DNA from: Thalassospira profundimaris WP0211
GTDB taxonomy: Bacteria; Pseudomonadota; Alphaproteobacteria; Rhodospirillales; Thalassospiraceae
DNA length: 64,000 nucleotides
Assembly: GCF_000300275.1 (NCBI RefSeq)
Contig: NZ_AMRN01000009.1
Coordinates: 62,001 to 126,000, forward strand
Direction: 5' to 3'
In this document: piece after piece, positions 36,959 to 46,788 of the stretch
Position numbering within the stretch: position 1 is the first letter of the stretch
How the letters are laid out: every line of letters begins with the position of its first letter
Notes under the pieces: generated by a model
Told to the model about the DNA's origin: nothing
Databases searched by the model: none
The model's input: only the letters and a program-made list of their open reading frames with translations
Translations under genes and position numbers: made by a program

Positions 36959-38320
36959 ATGTCGGACTATGATTTTGATTTGTTTGTTGTTGGTGCCGGT
37001 TCGGGTGGCGTGCGTGCTGCACGCGTGGCATCGGGATATGGTGCCAAGGTTGCCATCGCCGAGGAAAGCCAGGTCGGCGGTACCTGCGTGATCCGCGGCT
37101 GTGTGCCGAAAAAACTGCTGGTCTACGGCGCGCACTTTGCCGAGGATTTCGAAGATGCCTCTGCCTATGGCTGGACCCTTCCGGGCGAACCGAGCTTTAG
37201 CTGGAAGACCCTGATCGAAAACAAGGATGCCGAGATCAATCGTCTCAATGGCATCTATAAAAGCCTTCTGAAGGGATCGAATGTCGAGCTGTTTGAAAGC
37301 CGCGCGGTCCTGAAAGATGCCCATACCCTTGAGGTCGGCGACAAAACGGTGACCGCCGAACGCATTCTGATTGCGGTGGGCGGCACGCCGGTGATGCCTG
37401 ACATTCCGGGCATCGAACATGCCATTTCATCCAATCAGGCCTTCCATCTTGAAGACCTGCCCGAACGCATCGCAGTTGTTGGCGGCGGTTACATTGCCGT
37501 TGAATTTGCCGGTATCTTTGCCGGTCTTGGCGCAAAGGTGACCCAGTTCTATCGCGGTGATCAGATCCTGCGCGGCTTTGATAACGATATTCGCAATCAT
37601 CTGGCCGCCGAAATCGTCAAAAAGGGCATCGATCTGCGTCTGGACACCAATGTCACAGCGATTGAAAAGAATGACGACGGCTCGCTCAGCCTGACACTGA
37701 CCGGTGGTGGGCATCAGGAAGTCGACGCCATCATGTTTGCCACGGGGCGCGAACCCAAAACCCATGGTCTGGGCCTTGAGCAGGCCGGGGTGGAATTGAA
37801 CGACCGCGGGGCGATCAAAACCAACGCCGGTTTGCAGACAAGCGTTCCAAACATCTATGCCGTTGGTGATGTCCGCGATCATGTGCAACTGACCCCGGTC
37901 GCGATCAAGGAAGGCATGTCATTTGCCGACACAGTCTATGGCGGCAAGCCTTGGTCAATGTCCTATCAGGCCATCCCGACCGCTGTTTTCAGCCAGCCAC
38001 CGGTTGGCACCGTCGGCCTTTCCGAGGAAGAAGCGCGCGACAAGGGCAAAGACATCGAAATTTACAAATCGACCTTCAAGCCGATGCGCCACACCCTGTC
38101 GGGCCGTGATGAAAAAACGCTGATGAAACTTGTGGTCGATAAAACCACCGATGTGGTGCTTGGCGCCCATATGGTCGGCCCGGATGCGGCTGAAATCATT
38201 CAGGGCATCGGCATTGCGGTTCGTATGGGCGCCACCAAGGCCCAGTTCGATCAGACCGTTGCGGTTCATCCGTCTGCGGCAGAGGAATTTGTCACCATGC
38301 GCTCCCCTGTCGCGAACTAG
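36959..38320 (+). CDS. gor: Glutathione-disulfide reductase
   Basis: 453-aa FAD enzyme regenerating GSH with NADPH. FAD loop VVGAGSGGVRAARVA, redox disulfide C43/C48 in GGTCVIRGCVPKKL, NADPH-domain VVGGGYIAVEFAGIFAGLG, and the C-terminal catalytic HPSAAEEF. ATG 36959 is the family start; the longer frame upstream is not conserved. It ends in a strong terminator. With gshA it gives the window two glutathione genes. Confidence 0.95.
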   Translation: MSDYDFDLFVVGAGSGGVRAARVASGYGAKVAIAEESQVGGTCVIRGCVPKKLLVYGAHFAEDFEDASAYGWTLPGEPSFSWKTLIENKDAEINRLNGIYKSLLKGSNVELFESRAVLKDAHTLEVGDKTVTAERILIAVGGTPVMPDIPGIEHAISSNQAFHLEDLPERIAVVGGGYIAVEFAGIFAGLGAKVTQFYRGDQILRGFDNDIRNHLAAEIVKKGIDLRLDTNVTAIEKNDDGSLSLTLTGGGHQEVDAIMFATGREPKTHGLGLEQAGVELNDRGAIKTNAGLQTSVPNIYAVGDVRDHVQLTPVAIKEGMSFADTVYGGKPWSMSYQAIPTAVFSQPPVGTVGLSEEEARDKGKDIEIYKSTFKPMRHTLSGRDEKTLMKLVVDKTTDVVLGAHMVGPDAAEIIQGIGIAVRMGATKAQFDQTVAVHPSAAEEFVTMRSPVAN

Positions 38321-38336
38321 GCAATCTGTTTTAACG

Positions 38337-38371
38337 AAAAAAGGCGGGACCAGTCAGGTCCCGCCTTTTTT
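38337..38371 (+). terminator. Terminator after gor
   Basis: 11-bp stem (38341-38351 with 38357-38367), loop AGTCA, flanked by A6 and T6 runs. It could also stop the convergent dctM transcript. Confidence 0.9.
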
Positions 38372-38390
38372 GTTGTTCTTGTTTGGTGTC

Positions 38391-39698
38391 TTAGCCCCCG
38401 GCAAGGCCCGGGAAGATGATCAGAAGTGCGACGGCCAAAATCTGCAGGCAGATAAACGGCAGAAGCGACTTGAAGATATCGCCAAGCGATATGTCGGGTG
38501 GCGCGACCGATTTCAGGTAAAAGGCCGCAGGCCCGAATGGCGGCGACAGGAAGCTTACCTGCATGTTCATTGCAAACAGCACGCCAAACCAGACCGGGTC
38601 GTAGCCGAGCTCTTTTACGATCGGCACAAAGATCGGCATGGTCAGAAGCGCAATACCCACCCAGTCAAGGAACATGCCCAGCACAAACAGGATCAGCATC
38701 ATGAACAGGATGATGATGGTCGGATCATCGGAAATACCGGTGATCAGGGTTGAGACAAACTTGATCCCGCCCATCAGGTTGAATACGCCGACAAGGGCAG
38801 ATGCACCGATGCCGATCCAGACAATCATGCCGCAGGTCGAAAGCGTTTGAAGTGCTGCTGCCTTAAGCATCGGAAGCGAAAATTCACGCCGCAGAACAGT
38901 CGAGGCGATCACACCTGCCACACCGACGGCCGATGCCTCGGTCACGGATGCGATGCCACCATAGATCGACCCCAGAACACAGAACACGACCAGAATGGGC
39001 AGGAAAAGGCCCTTGAGCAGGCGGATCTTTTCTTCGCGCGGGATTTTTTCGGTCTGCGGCGGCGGGGCGATGTTGTTGCCGGTGTAAGATCGGAACAGCA
39101 CATAGGCGACATAGAAGCCCGCCAGCATGAAGCCCGGCAAAAAGGCCGAGGTGAACAGATCACCAATTGATACGTTCGCGGTCAGGCCATAAATGATCAA
39201 AACAATCGAAGGTGGCACCATGGTGCCCAGCGACCCGCCAGCACAGACAACCCCGATGGCAAGGTTCTTGTCATAGCCTTGACGCAGCATCTGGGGCAGG
39301 GCGATCAGGCCCAGCAGAACAATCTCGCCGCCGATGATGCCGCTCATGGCAGCCAGGATCACGGCAACAAAGATCGTCTGAACCGCAACGCCGCCTTTAA
39401 GGCGTCCGCCAAACAGGCGCATGGCATCAAACAGGTCGCGCGCAATACCGGATCGGTCAAGGATCGCCGCCATCAGGACGAACATCGGCACCGAGACGAA
39501 AACAAAGGATGAAACGAATGAATAGACCCGGCTTGTGATCAGCGGCACCGCCATCGGGCCGAACCAGCCAAGGGTAAAGATCAAGGCAATCAACAGCGTG
39601 ACAAATGCCAACGGCATGCCGGTCACAAGGAAACCAAGCAGCATGACAAACATGGCAAGTGTGCCGAATTCGATGCCAAGGGACTGTAAATCAAACAT
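38391..39698 (-). CDS. dctM: TRAP transporter large permease (DctM-like)
   Basis: 435-aa membrane subunit with about twelve helices, of the DctM family. It has GGSLGTMVPPSIVLIIYG and LDWVGIALLTMPIF, typical of TRAP large subunits. It is the last gene of the gluconokinase-TRAP operon; the proton or sodium gradient drives uptake. The 73-base gap to dctQ is unusually large but holds no gene. Confidence 0.93.
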   Translation of the reverse strand: MFDLQSLGIEFGTLAMFVMLLGFLVTGMPLAFVTLLIALIFTLGWFGPMAVPLITSRVYSFVSSFVFVSVPMFVLMAAILDRSGIARDLFDAMRLFGGRLKGGVAVQTIFVAVILAAMSGIIGGEIVLLGLIALPQMLRQGYDKNLAIGVVCAGGSLGTMVPPSIVLIIYGLTANVSIGDLFTSAFLPGFMLAGFYVAYVLFRSYTGNNIAPPPQTEKIPREEKIRLLKGLFLPILVVFCVLGSIYGGIASVTEASAVGVAGVIASTVLRREFSLPMLKAAALQTLSTCGMIVWIGIGASALVGVFNLMGGIKFVSTLITGISDDPTIIILFMMLILFVLGMFLDWVGIALLTMPIFVPIVKELGYDPVWFGVLFAMNMQVSFLSPPFGPAAFYLKSVAPPDISLGDIFKSLLPFICLQILAVALLIIFPGLAGG

Positions 39699-39771
39699 TT
39701 AAATGTATCCTGTTGCGCTGCTTGGCATGGCCGTGCGGAGACGCATCAATTGATTGGGCACGAGGCGCTGA

Positions 39772-40374
39772 TTATTCGGTCGAAGTGTGGGATGCCGGCA
39801 TGATTGGTGCCTTGCGGGCATAGTTTAAGGCCTGAACCAGGAACTGAACCATCAATACAATCAGGACCACCAACAAAAACACCTTAAGCACGCCCGGATA
39901 AGGCGCATTGAACGCACTGCCGGTTGTTTCAAGGTGGATGTCGCCGGTGGGCGTAAAGACAGCACGTTCGACCATCAGCCAGGCGGCCCAGGCAAAGAAG
40001 CCCGATGCGATCATGCAGACCAGCGAAATACAGATATCAAGCGTCTTGCGCATTTTCGGTCCGGCAATGTCATAAAGCAGGACAACGCGAATATGCTTGT
40101 CGCGCGCGGCACAATAAAGGCCGCCAAACACAAAGCCGACGGCACAGATAAAGGTCGTGGTTTCATGCGCCCACAAGGTCGGGCTGCCAAAAACGTGACG
40201 TGCCACGATCTCATAAATCAACGTCGCCATGGAAAGCAGAAATCCAATGGCGAACACGCTGGAAACCTTCGTAATCATCTGGCCCAGAAGACCGGACACC
40301 TCAGTTGCCTGATCGGTGCTTTCTTCAAGTTCGGGAAGTTCGGGCAACGGTGAGTGTTGCGGGGTGTCAGACAT
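39772..40374 (-). CDS. dctQ: TRAP transporter small permease (DctQ-like)
   Basis: 200-aa membrane subunit with four helices (about residues 38-60, 73-92, 112-133 and 158-182) and the conserved LWAHETTTFICAVGFVFGG segment. It bridges DctM and the binding protein. An unusually long N-terminal tail of about 30 acidic residues precedes helix 1. Confidence 0.9.
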   Translation of the reverse strand: MSDTPQHSPLPELPELEESTDQATEVSGLLGQMITKVSSVFAIGFLLSMATLIYEIVARHVFGSPTLWAHETTTFICAVGFVFGGLYCAARDKHIRVVLLYDIAGPKMRKTLDICISLVCMIASGFFAWAAWLMVERAVFTPTGDIHLETTGSAFNAPYPGVLKVFLLVVLIVLMVQFLVQALNYARKAPIMPASHTSTE

Positions 40375-40400
40375 TTCTGCGTTCCTTGCATCAACAGGAA

Positions 40401-40512
40401 ATACAATCCGGCAAGGAGGGAGGCCTTCAGTCCCGATACGTCTCGGATCACGGAACCAGCCGGATTGTATCCCAGCAGTTTGCCGGCAGCAACACGGCGC
40501 GTTGCTGCCGGC
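40401..40512 (-). repeat. Two hairpins between dctP and dctQ
   Basis: The first, just after the dctP stop, has 12-bp perfect arms (40482-40493 with 40501-40512) and a 7-base loop. The second is a 12-bp inverted repeat (40401-40412 with 40459-40470) around a 46-base loop. No T-run. They fill most of the intergenic space of 155 bases. Confidence 0.7.
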
Positions 40513-40529
40513 GAAAAAGCTGTTCTGTC

Positions 40530-41558
40530 TTAGATCATACCCTGTGACTTAAGGTAGTCTACAAGGGTGTCGTATACACGCTGCGCATCTTCCGAACGTG
40601 CCGCGACTTTTTCCCACTGGCTGGTGGCAATCTGACGGAATTTCGCACGCTCTTCAGCTGACCAGTTGTGGATGGTGACGCCACCTTCCGAACGGGCCTT
40701 GGCAACAGCTTCCATGTCTTTCATCGCCAGACGTGCATCCATGTCATGGGCCAGATCGCGGACCGACATTTCAAGGATCGCCTGGATATCAGCCGGCATG
40801 GAATCCCACTTGGTCTTGTTGATCGATACTTCAAGCATCGGCATGGAGTGGAAGCCCGGATAGACCGGATGTTTTGCAACGTCATGCAGACCCATGGCCT
40901 GGTTGGTCGAGAACACGGTCGCGTCCGCAGCATCGATCACTTTTTTATCAAGCGAGGTGAATACTTCGGACTGCGGGATGTTCACCGGCGATGCGCCGGC
41001 TGCTGCGAAGACCTGCTGAACCATGCCTTCCGGGGCACGCATTTTCAGGCCTTTAAGATCGGCAACGCCATCAAGCGGGACAGAGGAAACAAATGCTTCC
41101 AGGCCCGGGGTAACGGCACCGACGAACTGCAAACCACGCGGGTTCAGAAGGCTGTTCATCAGTTCCTTGCCACCGCCATATTCAACAAAGCGCAGCATTT
41201 CGGACGGTGCCGACCATGCGCCAACCGGGTTGGCGATCAGGCCGAATGCCGGATCTTTACCGGTGAAATAGCTGGTGTCGGTGATGTGACCGTCAAGAAT
41301 GCCAGCGGCAATTGCGTCTTGGGTTTCGGCATGTTCGACAATCGAGTTAACCGGCAGCATTTCCACGGAAACGCGGCCACCGGTCATAACGCCGACACGT
41401 TCGGCCCATTCCTGTTCCAGCTCAAAGTTAGGCACGCCAGCAGCATCGCTCGACTGCATCTTGAGGGTAAATTCCTGTGCATTGGCGGCAAACGGCGCCG
41501 TTGCAATCAGGGTTGCGATAAAGCCTGCACCTGCAAGCGATTTAAGAGTCTTGGTCAT
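40530..41558 (-). CDS. dctP: TRAP solute-binding protein (DctP-like)
   Basis: 342-aa periplasmic binding protein. The signal peptide ends near residue 27 (NA-QE). The family motif region GLEAFVSSVPLDGVADLKGLKMRAPEG includes the conserved Arg for carboxylate binding. Start follows AGGGAGAAG. The gene is directly downstream of gntK and belongs to the same operon, so the ligand is probably gluconate or a related sugar acid. Confidence 0.92.
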   Translation of the reverse strand: MTKTLKSLAGAGFIATLIATAPFAANAQEFTLKMQSSDAAGVPNFELEQEWAERVGVMTGGRVSVEMLPVNSIVEHAETQDAIAAGILDGHITDTSYFTGKDPAFGLIANPVGAWSAPSEMLRFVEYGGGKELMNSLLNPRGLQFVGAVTPGLEAFVSSVPLDGVADLKGLKMRAPEGMVQQVFAAAGASPVNIPQSEVFTSLDKKVIDAADATVFSTNQAMGLHDVAKHPVYPGFHSMPMLEVSINKTKWDSMPADIQAILEMSVRDLAHDMDARLAMKDMEAVAKARSEGGVTIHNWSAEERAKFRQIATSQWEKVAARSEDAQRVYDTLVDYLKSQGMI

Positions 41559-41579
41559 TCGTCTTCTCCCTAAAATGCC

Positions 41580-42167
41580 TTATTTTCCGGCAGTATTCTC
41601 TTTGACAAAGGAAAAACTGCCGTCTTCACGCTCCGCCAGTCGGTCAAGGACCGTGGCAACAACAGTTTCAAGCGGGGCATCGATAAAGACAGTCACGCAA
41701 TTCTCGTCCGGCCCCGGCGGCTCGAGAGCTGTAAACTGGCTGTCTAAAAGTGCGGATGGCATGAAATGACCGACGCGGCGTTCAAGCCGGGTCTGGATCA
41801 CTTCGCGCGTGCCATCCAGAAAAACAAAGGTGATCGGGTCGAGGTGCCTGCGCAACACATCGCGATAGCGACGTTTAAGCGCAGAACAGGCGATGAAAAT
41901 GGCCTGACCGGACTTTGCGCTTCCCTCTGAACTGGCAACTGAACCGGCCTGCGTGCGGGCCGCTGTTGCGACCGCATCAAGCCAGGGCCAACGCATATCG
42001 TCATTGAGCGGAAGACCACGGCGCATGTGTTCGACATTCGTGCTTGGATGGTGATCGTCGGCGTCCAGATACATGGTATCTGTCATGCTTGCCAGACGAC
42101 GCGCGACCTCGGTTTTGCCCGATCCGCTCACACCCATGACAACGACATACTGCGTTTGCCGGTTCAT
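41580..42167 (-). CDS. gntK: Gluconokinase
   Basis: 195-aa kinase phosphorylating gluconate to 6-phosphogluconate (entry to Entner-Doudoroff or pentose phosphate path). Walker A GVSGSGKT is at residues 12-19, with DADDHHP and ACSALKRRYRD typical of GntK. ATG 42167 places the P-loop at the usual distance; a GTG at 42185 would add six residues. First gene of the operon gntK-dctP-dctQ-dctM, opposite the LacI-type regulator and its operators. Confidence 0.93.
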   Translation of the reverse strand: MNRQTQYVVVMGVSGSGKTEVARRLASMTDTMYLDADDHHPSTNVEHMRRGLPLNDDMRWPWLDAVATAARTQAGSVASSEGSAKSGQAIFIACSALKRRYRDVLRRHLDPITFVFLDGTREVIQTRLERRVGHFMPSALLDSQFTALEPPGPDENCVTVFIDAPLETVVATVLDRLAEREDGSFSFVKENTAGK

Positions 42168-42228
42168 TGAATTCGATGCACTCACTGATTTTCAGGGCGG
42201 GTTTTACTCTTGGACTGCCCTGTTGTGT

Positions 42229-42274
42229 TATAATGTTAGCGCTAACATAATGTTAGCGCTAACATTGAGTCAAC
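42229..42274. promoter_or_regulatory. Twin LacI-type operators over divergent promoters
   Basis: Two identical perfect palindromes ATGTTAGCGCTAACAT at 42233-42248 and 42250-42265, centres 17 bp apart, with the central CG typical of LacI-family sites. They look like the ATGTTA-N4-TAACAT site of E. coli GntR as I recall it. A TATAAT (42229-42234) faces the regulator; TTGACT (42269-42274 read on minus) with CATTAT faces gntK. Both would be blocked by bound regulator. Confidence 0.9.
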
Positions 42275-42349
42275 AGCCGAATTTCCGGTGTTTGCTTTAC
42301 CGTCACAAGGTGCTTGTCGGTTTGGAAAAGACGTAATAAATGTAAGGTC

Positions 42350-43387
42350 ATGAGGAAGCGCAAAGGGGCCGGACGGCCAACAATATCCGATGTTGCCGAA
42401 CGGGCTGGCGTCAGCACCATTACGGTCTCACGCGCGTTGCGCGATCCGTCAAAGGTGTCTGATCATCTGCGACGAAAAATCAACGATGCGGTGCGCAAGC
42501 TTAATTATGTGCCCCATTCGCATGCCAGCGCGCTGGCCTCGACCCGATCAAATGTCATCGGTGTGATCGTTCCCTCGCTGACCAACAACGTGTTCGCCGA
42601 TACGCTGCGTGCCATTTATGACGAGCTCTATCAGGGGCCGTTTCAGGTGCAACTCGGCAACTCGCGCTATGTCGCCAAGGATGAGGAACGCCTTGTGCGC
42701 ACCTTCCTCGGCCAGGGGCCGTCAGCCATGATTGTGGCCGGGGTTGATCAGACCGATGCAACCCGCGAACTTCTTGAAAATGCCGAATGTCCGGTGGTTC
42801 AGGTCATGGATATCAGTGATGACCCGATCGATATGATGGTCGGGTTTTCGCATTTTGAAGGCGGGCGGGCCGCCGGTGTGCATCTGGTGCAAAAGGGCTA
42901 CAAGCGTATCGGGTTTCTCGGCGCGCGCATGGATCCGCGCTCCCACCGCCGTATGGAAGGTTTCAAGGAAGCCTTGCGCTCAGGCGGGCGATATGACCCG
43001 GACCTGATGATGACGACGACCGATTCCTCAAGTGTCTCGCTTGGCGGGCATTTGATCGAACAGTTGCGCAAACGTCGTCCGGACCTTGATGCCGTGTTCT
43101 GCAACAATGATGACATGGCGCTTGGCGCGCTGTTTGGCTGTCAAAAGGCCGGTATCTCGGTCCCTGATGAAATGGGGATCATCGGCTTTAACGATCTTGA
43201 AATGATGGCGGCAAGCTATCCATCGCTGACGTCCATCCGGACCGACCGCTATCAGATCGGCAAACGGGCCGTGCAAATGATCAAAGCGGTTCTGGACGGC
43301 GAAACCCCGGAACAAAAAATCATCGATCTTGGTTTCGAACTTCAGTGCCGTGAAAGCACCATGCGCCCGAAGTCAAAGGCGCGCTAA
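42350..43387 (+). CDS. LacI-family gluconate regulator (GntR-like)
   Basis: 345-aa repressor. The N-terminal helix-turn-helix (ISDVAERAGVSTITVSRAL, about residues 11-30) is followed by the hinge and a periplasmic-binding-protein-like effector domain. It resembles E. coli GntR (LacI family) throughout, including VIVPSLTNNVFADTLR and FCNNDDMALGALFGCQ. Divergent from gntK and next to two matching operators, so gluconate-responsive repression of the TRAP operon and its own gene is likely. The ribosome site before ATG 42350 is poorly spaced, so the start is less sure. Confidence 0.9.
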   Translation: MRKRKGAGRPTISDVAERAGVSTITVSRALRDPSKVSDHLRRKINDAVRKLNYVPHSHASALASTRSNVIGVIVPSLTNNVFADTLRAIYDELYQGPFQVQLGNSRYVAKDEERLVRTFLGQGPSAMIVAGVDQTDATRELLENAECPVVQVMDISDDPIDMMVGFSHFEGGRAAGVHLVQKGYKRIGFLGARMDPRSHRRMEGFKEALRSGGRYDPDLMMTTTDSSSVSLGGHLIEQLRKRRPDLDAVFCNNDDMALGALFGCQKAGISVPDEMGIIGFNDLEMMAASYPSLTSIRTDRYQIGKRAVQMIKAVLDGETPEQKIIDLGFELQCRESTMRPKSKAR

Positions 43388-43393
43388 TAACTC

Positions 43394-43960
43394 TTACTCA
43401 GGCATTGGAAACTGAACGCTGAGCTCTGCCAGGCGATCACGTGGTCCAGTGATTTTGATACGCGTTCCGTCGGTATCAAACTGACGATCAAGGATGGTGA
43501 TGCCGTCCTCTGCGCAGGCTTGCTCGAGCGTTCCGGCATCGGAAAATCCGGCAAACAGTTCTGCCTCGCCCTGCGGGATATATTCGATGATCTCGGCAAC
43601 GTCGCAAACCGCATTGGCCGACCCGCTATAGGCGCGCACCAACCCGCCGGTGCCAAGCTTCGTGCCGCCGAAATAGCGCGTCACAATCACCGCAACATTG
43701 ATCAGATCCCGTCCCTGAAGGACTTTGAGGCACGGGATGCCTGATGTGCCTGATGGTTCCCCGTCATCCTTGCCATGTTCAATCAGCTGGCCTTCGTCAT
43801 TAAGATAGCGATAGGCGTTCACATGATGATTGGCCTTGGGATGGAGGGCACGCAATTCATCAATCCGCTTGGCCAGATCATCGTGAAAAACGAGTTCGGC
43901 CAGAAAGCGGGACTTCTTTTCTTCGGTTTCGGCAAAGGCAGGGCGGGCGATGGTTTTCAT
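43394..43960 (-). CDS. YigZ/IMPACT family protein
   Basis: 188-aa protein of the YigZ/IMPACT family: KSRFLAELV, the conserved AYRY and GEPSGTSGIPCLKVLQG, and VTRYFGGTKLGTGGLVRAY. Bacterial YigZ function is poorly settled; the fold resembles ribosomal S5-like and EF-G-like domains. Convergent with the LacI-type gene. Confidence 0.9.
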   Translation of the reverse strand: MKTIARPAFAETEEKKSRFLAELVFHDDLAKRIDELRALHPKANHHVNAYRYLNDEGQLIEHGKDDGEPSGTSGIPCLKVLQGRDLINVAVIVTRYFGGTKLGTGGLVRAYSGSANAVCDVAEIIEYIPQGEAELFAGFSDAGTLEQACAEDGITILDRQFDTDGTRIKITGPRDRLAELSVQFPMPE

Positions 43961-44029
43961 GGCGATGTGCTATCAGAAATGGCCGGGTTGTGCCAGACGA
44001 CATCTCCGACCCGCATGGGCGTTTGACCG

Positions 44030-44773
44030 TTAAGACGCAAACAGTTTGCCAACCAGAATGACGCCAAAAATGATCAGCATGATCAAAACAACCTTGCGGA
44101 AGGTTTCCGCATCCATCCGGTCACGTACCTGTGTGCCCAGCTTGGTGCCCAAATAAACCGGCACCAGTCCGGCCAGCGATATCCACAGCGTTTCAATCGT
44201 CATCAGCCCCAATCGCGCAAGGCCAAGTGCCATGACGATGCTTGAAAGGCTGAACGAGATATTGATCGCCGTCAGGAAGCGTTTGGGCTCAAGCCGCATG
44301 GAAAGCAGGAAGGGCAATACCGGCATGACCTGCGATCCGGTGATGCCGTTGATCAGACCCGTGGCAAAACCGGATATCGGGGCCAGTCGCCGTGCAAGCT
44401 TGTCAGATAGCGGCTTGCCATGACGAAACAGGGTAATCGCCCCATAATTCATCAACACCAACCCCAAAACCGCCCCGGCCAGAATGCTGTCGACCATTTC
44501 AAGCACGGCAAGCCCGATCAGAATGCCTGGAATGGTCGCCAGAAACATCGGCCAGAACCGGCTGATCGTTTCGCGAAAGTGACCCGCCTGCGCCATGATG
44601 ATGGAATTGCTGACAAGCGATGGAATGATCACAAGCGGCATACCCGCCTTAAGCCCCAGCCCAAGGGCCAGGATCGGCAAGGCCGATGTCGAAAAGCCAA
44701 GCCCGGTTGCCCCTTTGACGAAGGCGGCAACGAAATAGGCGCAGGCAATTATCGCAAGTGTTTCAAGGGGCAT
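44030..44773 (-). CDS. TauE/SafE-family permease
   Basis: 247-aa membrane protein with about eight helices of the TauE/SafE (DUF81) family, a putative sulfite/organosulfonate or anion exporter. It shows GATGLGFST near the N-terminus and a GFATGLINGITGSQVMP internal repeat half. Start 44773 follows GGAT; the longer frame adds 36 unsupported residues. The substrate is unknown. Confidence 0.85.
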   Translation of the reverse strand: MPLETLAIIACAYFVAAFVKGATGLGFSTSALPILALGLGLKAGMPLVIIPSLVSNSIIMAQAGHFRETISRFWPMFLATIPGILIGLAVLEMVDSILAGAVLGLVLMNYGAITLFRHGKPLSDKLARRLAPISGFATGLINGITGSQVMPVLPFLLSMRLEPKRFLTAINISFSLSSIVMALGLARLGLMTIETLWISLAGLVPVYLGTKLGTQVRDRMDAETFRKVVLIMLIIFGVILVGKLFAS

Positions 44774-45155
44774 TAGGGATCCGGCTGATCGGTGACGCTG
44801 GTGGTGGTAGGCGCTGGCAGTGTGCCCGCAAATCATGAACTGTGCAATTGGTCTGATGATTGCGCAGTGCCGGATTCGCACTACCTTGTTTGGTATGACG
44901 AATTGGCATTCACCGGTGCATCTTGCATGAATTCACGGTTATGGGTGGAATTTTGCGTGGTTTTTGGGTCGGTTGGCAAAAAATTGCGGGATTTTATTGT
45001 CCAAACGTCGAGAAGGGGTGGAAATGCGTTGGCAAAACCCGTATCAAGTTTGGCCCGGTTGCATGACCGGATGCCAAGGCGGAAAACCGCCGGACAACTG
45101 GATTTGTGTTATAATGGCGGCATGATGATGAACATGCCGGATTGAGAGGAAGCAA
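44774..45155. promoter_or_regulatory. aroG upstream region, 380 bases without a gene
   Basis: No supported coding frame. A TATAAT-like box is at 45110-45115, 40 bases before aroG, without a clear -35. A small GGCGG-AAAA-CCGCC hairpin is at 45078-45091. Confidence 0.35.
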
Positions 45156-46541
45156 ATGAGCAAGAGCTGGAGCATTGAAAGCTGGCGTAACCTGCCGATC
45201 AAGCAGGTGCCGACTTATCCTGATGCACAGGCCGTAAAGGCCGTAGAGCAAGAGCTCGGCAGCTATCCTCCTTTGGTGTTTGCTGGCGAGGCGCGTGCGC
45301 TTAAGGAAAAGCTTGGTGACGTTGCAGAAGGCAATGCCTTCCTGCTGCAGGGCGGCGACTGTGCCGAAAGCTTTAAGGAATTCCACCCCAACAACATTCG
45401 CGACACCTTTAAGGTGATGCTGCAGATGGCGGTGGTTCTGACCTATGGCGCGGCATGCCCGGTGGTCAAGGTTGGCCGTATGGCTGGCCAGTTTGCCAAG
45501 CCGCGCTCATCTGACACCGAAACCATCAATGGCGTCGAACTGCCAAGCTATCGCGGTGATGTGGTCAACGGGATCGAGTTCACCGAAGAAGCCCGTATTC
45601 CCGACCCGCAGCGACAGATCCGCGCCTATAACCAGTCGGCAGCGACGCTGAACCTGCTGCGTGCCTTTGCGCAGGGCGGTTTTGCCGATCTGACCAAGAT
45701 CCACCGCTGGAACCTGTCATTTGTTGATGGCAGCCCGGCTGGTGAGCGTTACAGCAAGCTGACCACCCAGATCGATGAGGCGGTTGCCTTCATGGAAGCG
45801 TGCGGCATCACGGCCGAAAGCGCGCCGCAGCTGCGTGAAACCGATTTCTATACCTCGCACGAGGCACTTTTGCTGGGGTATGAGCAGGCACTGACCCGTC
45901 AGGACAGTCTGACCGGTGAATGGTATGATTGTTCGGCCCACATGCTGTGGATCGGGGACCGTACCCGTCAGGCCGATCATGCCCATGTTGAATTCCTGCG
46001 CGGAGTGAAAAACCCGATCGGCATGAAATGCGGACCGACCATGGATGAGGATGACCTGATCCGTCTGATCGATATCCTTAACCCGCAAAACGAAGCCGGG
46101 CGTCTGACCCTGATCGCACGTATGGGGGCGGACAATGTGTTTGATAACCTGCCGCGTCTGGTCAAACGTGTTAAGGCCGAGGGCCGCAAGGTTGTGTGGT
46201 CCTGCGATCCGATGCATGGCAACACGATCAAGGCATCAAGCGGATATAAAACCCGTCCGTTTGATGCGATCCTGTCGGAAGTCAAAAACTTCTTTGACGT
46301 TCACAAGGCCGAAGGCACCCATGCCGGTGGCGTTCATTTCGAAATGACCGGTACGGATGTGACCGAATGCATCGGTGGCGCACGCGAAGTCACCGAAGAT
46401 GCGCTTTCGGATCGTTACCACACCCATTGCGACCCGCGCCTCAATGGCGGACAGGCGCTTGAGCTTGCCTTCCTGATGGCGGAAATGATCAAAAAAGAAC
46501 GCGACAGTGTGCGCGCAGAACAGATGGCTGCTTCTGCTTGA
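45156..46541 (+). CDS. aroG: Class II DAHP synthase
   Basis: 461-aa 3-deoxy-D-arabino-heptulosonate-7-phosphate synthase of the plant-like class II, first step of the shikimate pathway (PEP plus erythrose 4-phosphate). Landmarks: [32 protein letters not shown] and the C-terminal [16 protein letters not shown] good ribosome site (GAGAGGAAGC) precedes the ATG. Monocistronic, ending in a terminator. Confidence 0.95.
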   Translation: MSKSWSIESWRNLPIKQVPTYPDAQAVKAVEQELGSYPPLVFAGEARALKEKLGDVAEGNAFLLQGGDCAESFKEFHPNNIRDTFKVMLQMAVVLTYGAACPVVKVGRMAGQFAKPRSSDTETINGVELPSYRGDVVNGIEFTEEARIPDPQRQIRAYNQSAATLNLLRAFAQGGFADLTKIHRWNLSFVDGSPAGERYSKLTTQIDEAVAFMEACGITAESAPQLRETDFYTSHEALLLGYEQALTRQDSLTGEWYDCSAHMLWIGDRTRQADHAHVEFLRGVKNPIGMKCGPTMDEDDLIRLIDILNPQNEAGRLTLIARMGADNVFDNLPRLVKRVKAEGRKVVWSCDPMHGNTIKASSGYKTRPFDAILSEVKNFFDVHKAEGTHAGGVHFEMTGTDVTECIGGAREVTEDALSDRYHTHCDPRLNGGQALELAFLMAEMIKKERDSVRAEQMAASA

Positions 46542-46570
46542 TTTGATCTTTCGCGATATATCTTGATGTC

Positions 46571-46604
46571 AAAGGTGCCCGGCGATCTGTCGGGCACCTT
46601 TTAT
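46571..46604 (+). terminator. Terminator after aroG
   Basis: AAAGGTGCCCG pairs with CGGGCACCTTT around a 9-base loop and runs into TTATTT. Confidence 0.8.
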
Positions 46605-46788
46605 TTATCCGGTTATTTGCCCGGGATGTTCGCAGAATGCGTTTGCTAAATTAGATTTCAGAAAATTTTGTTGCGCAATCGGCATGAATTCATAAAAAAC
46701 ATCTACCAATGGCCAGTAAATATTCTTAAGTATGGGTAATTGCAGGGTGTTCCTGACAGACGATTAAGGGCGAGGGGTCGCAACGGGT

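Noticed and set aside
44792-45145. 117-aa open frame before aroG
   Set aside because: GTG start, random-looking composition, no ribosome site or family match; it lies in the aroG promoter gap.
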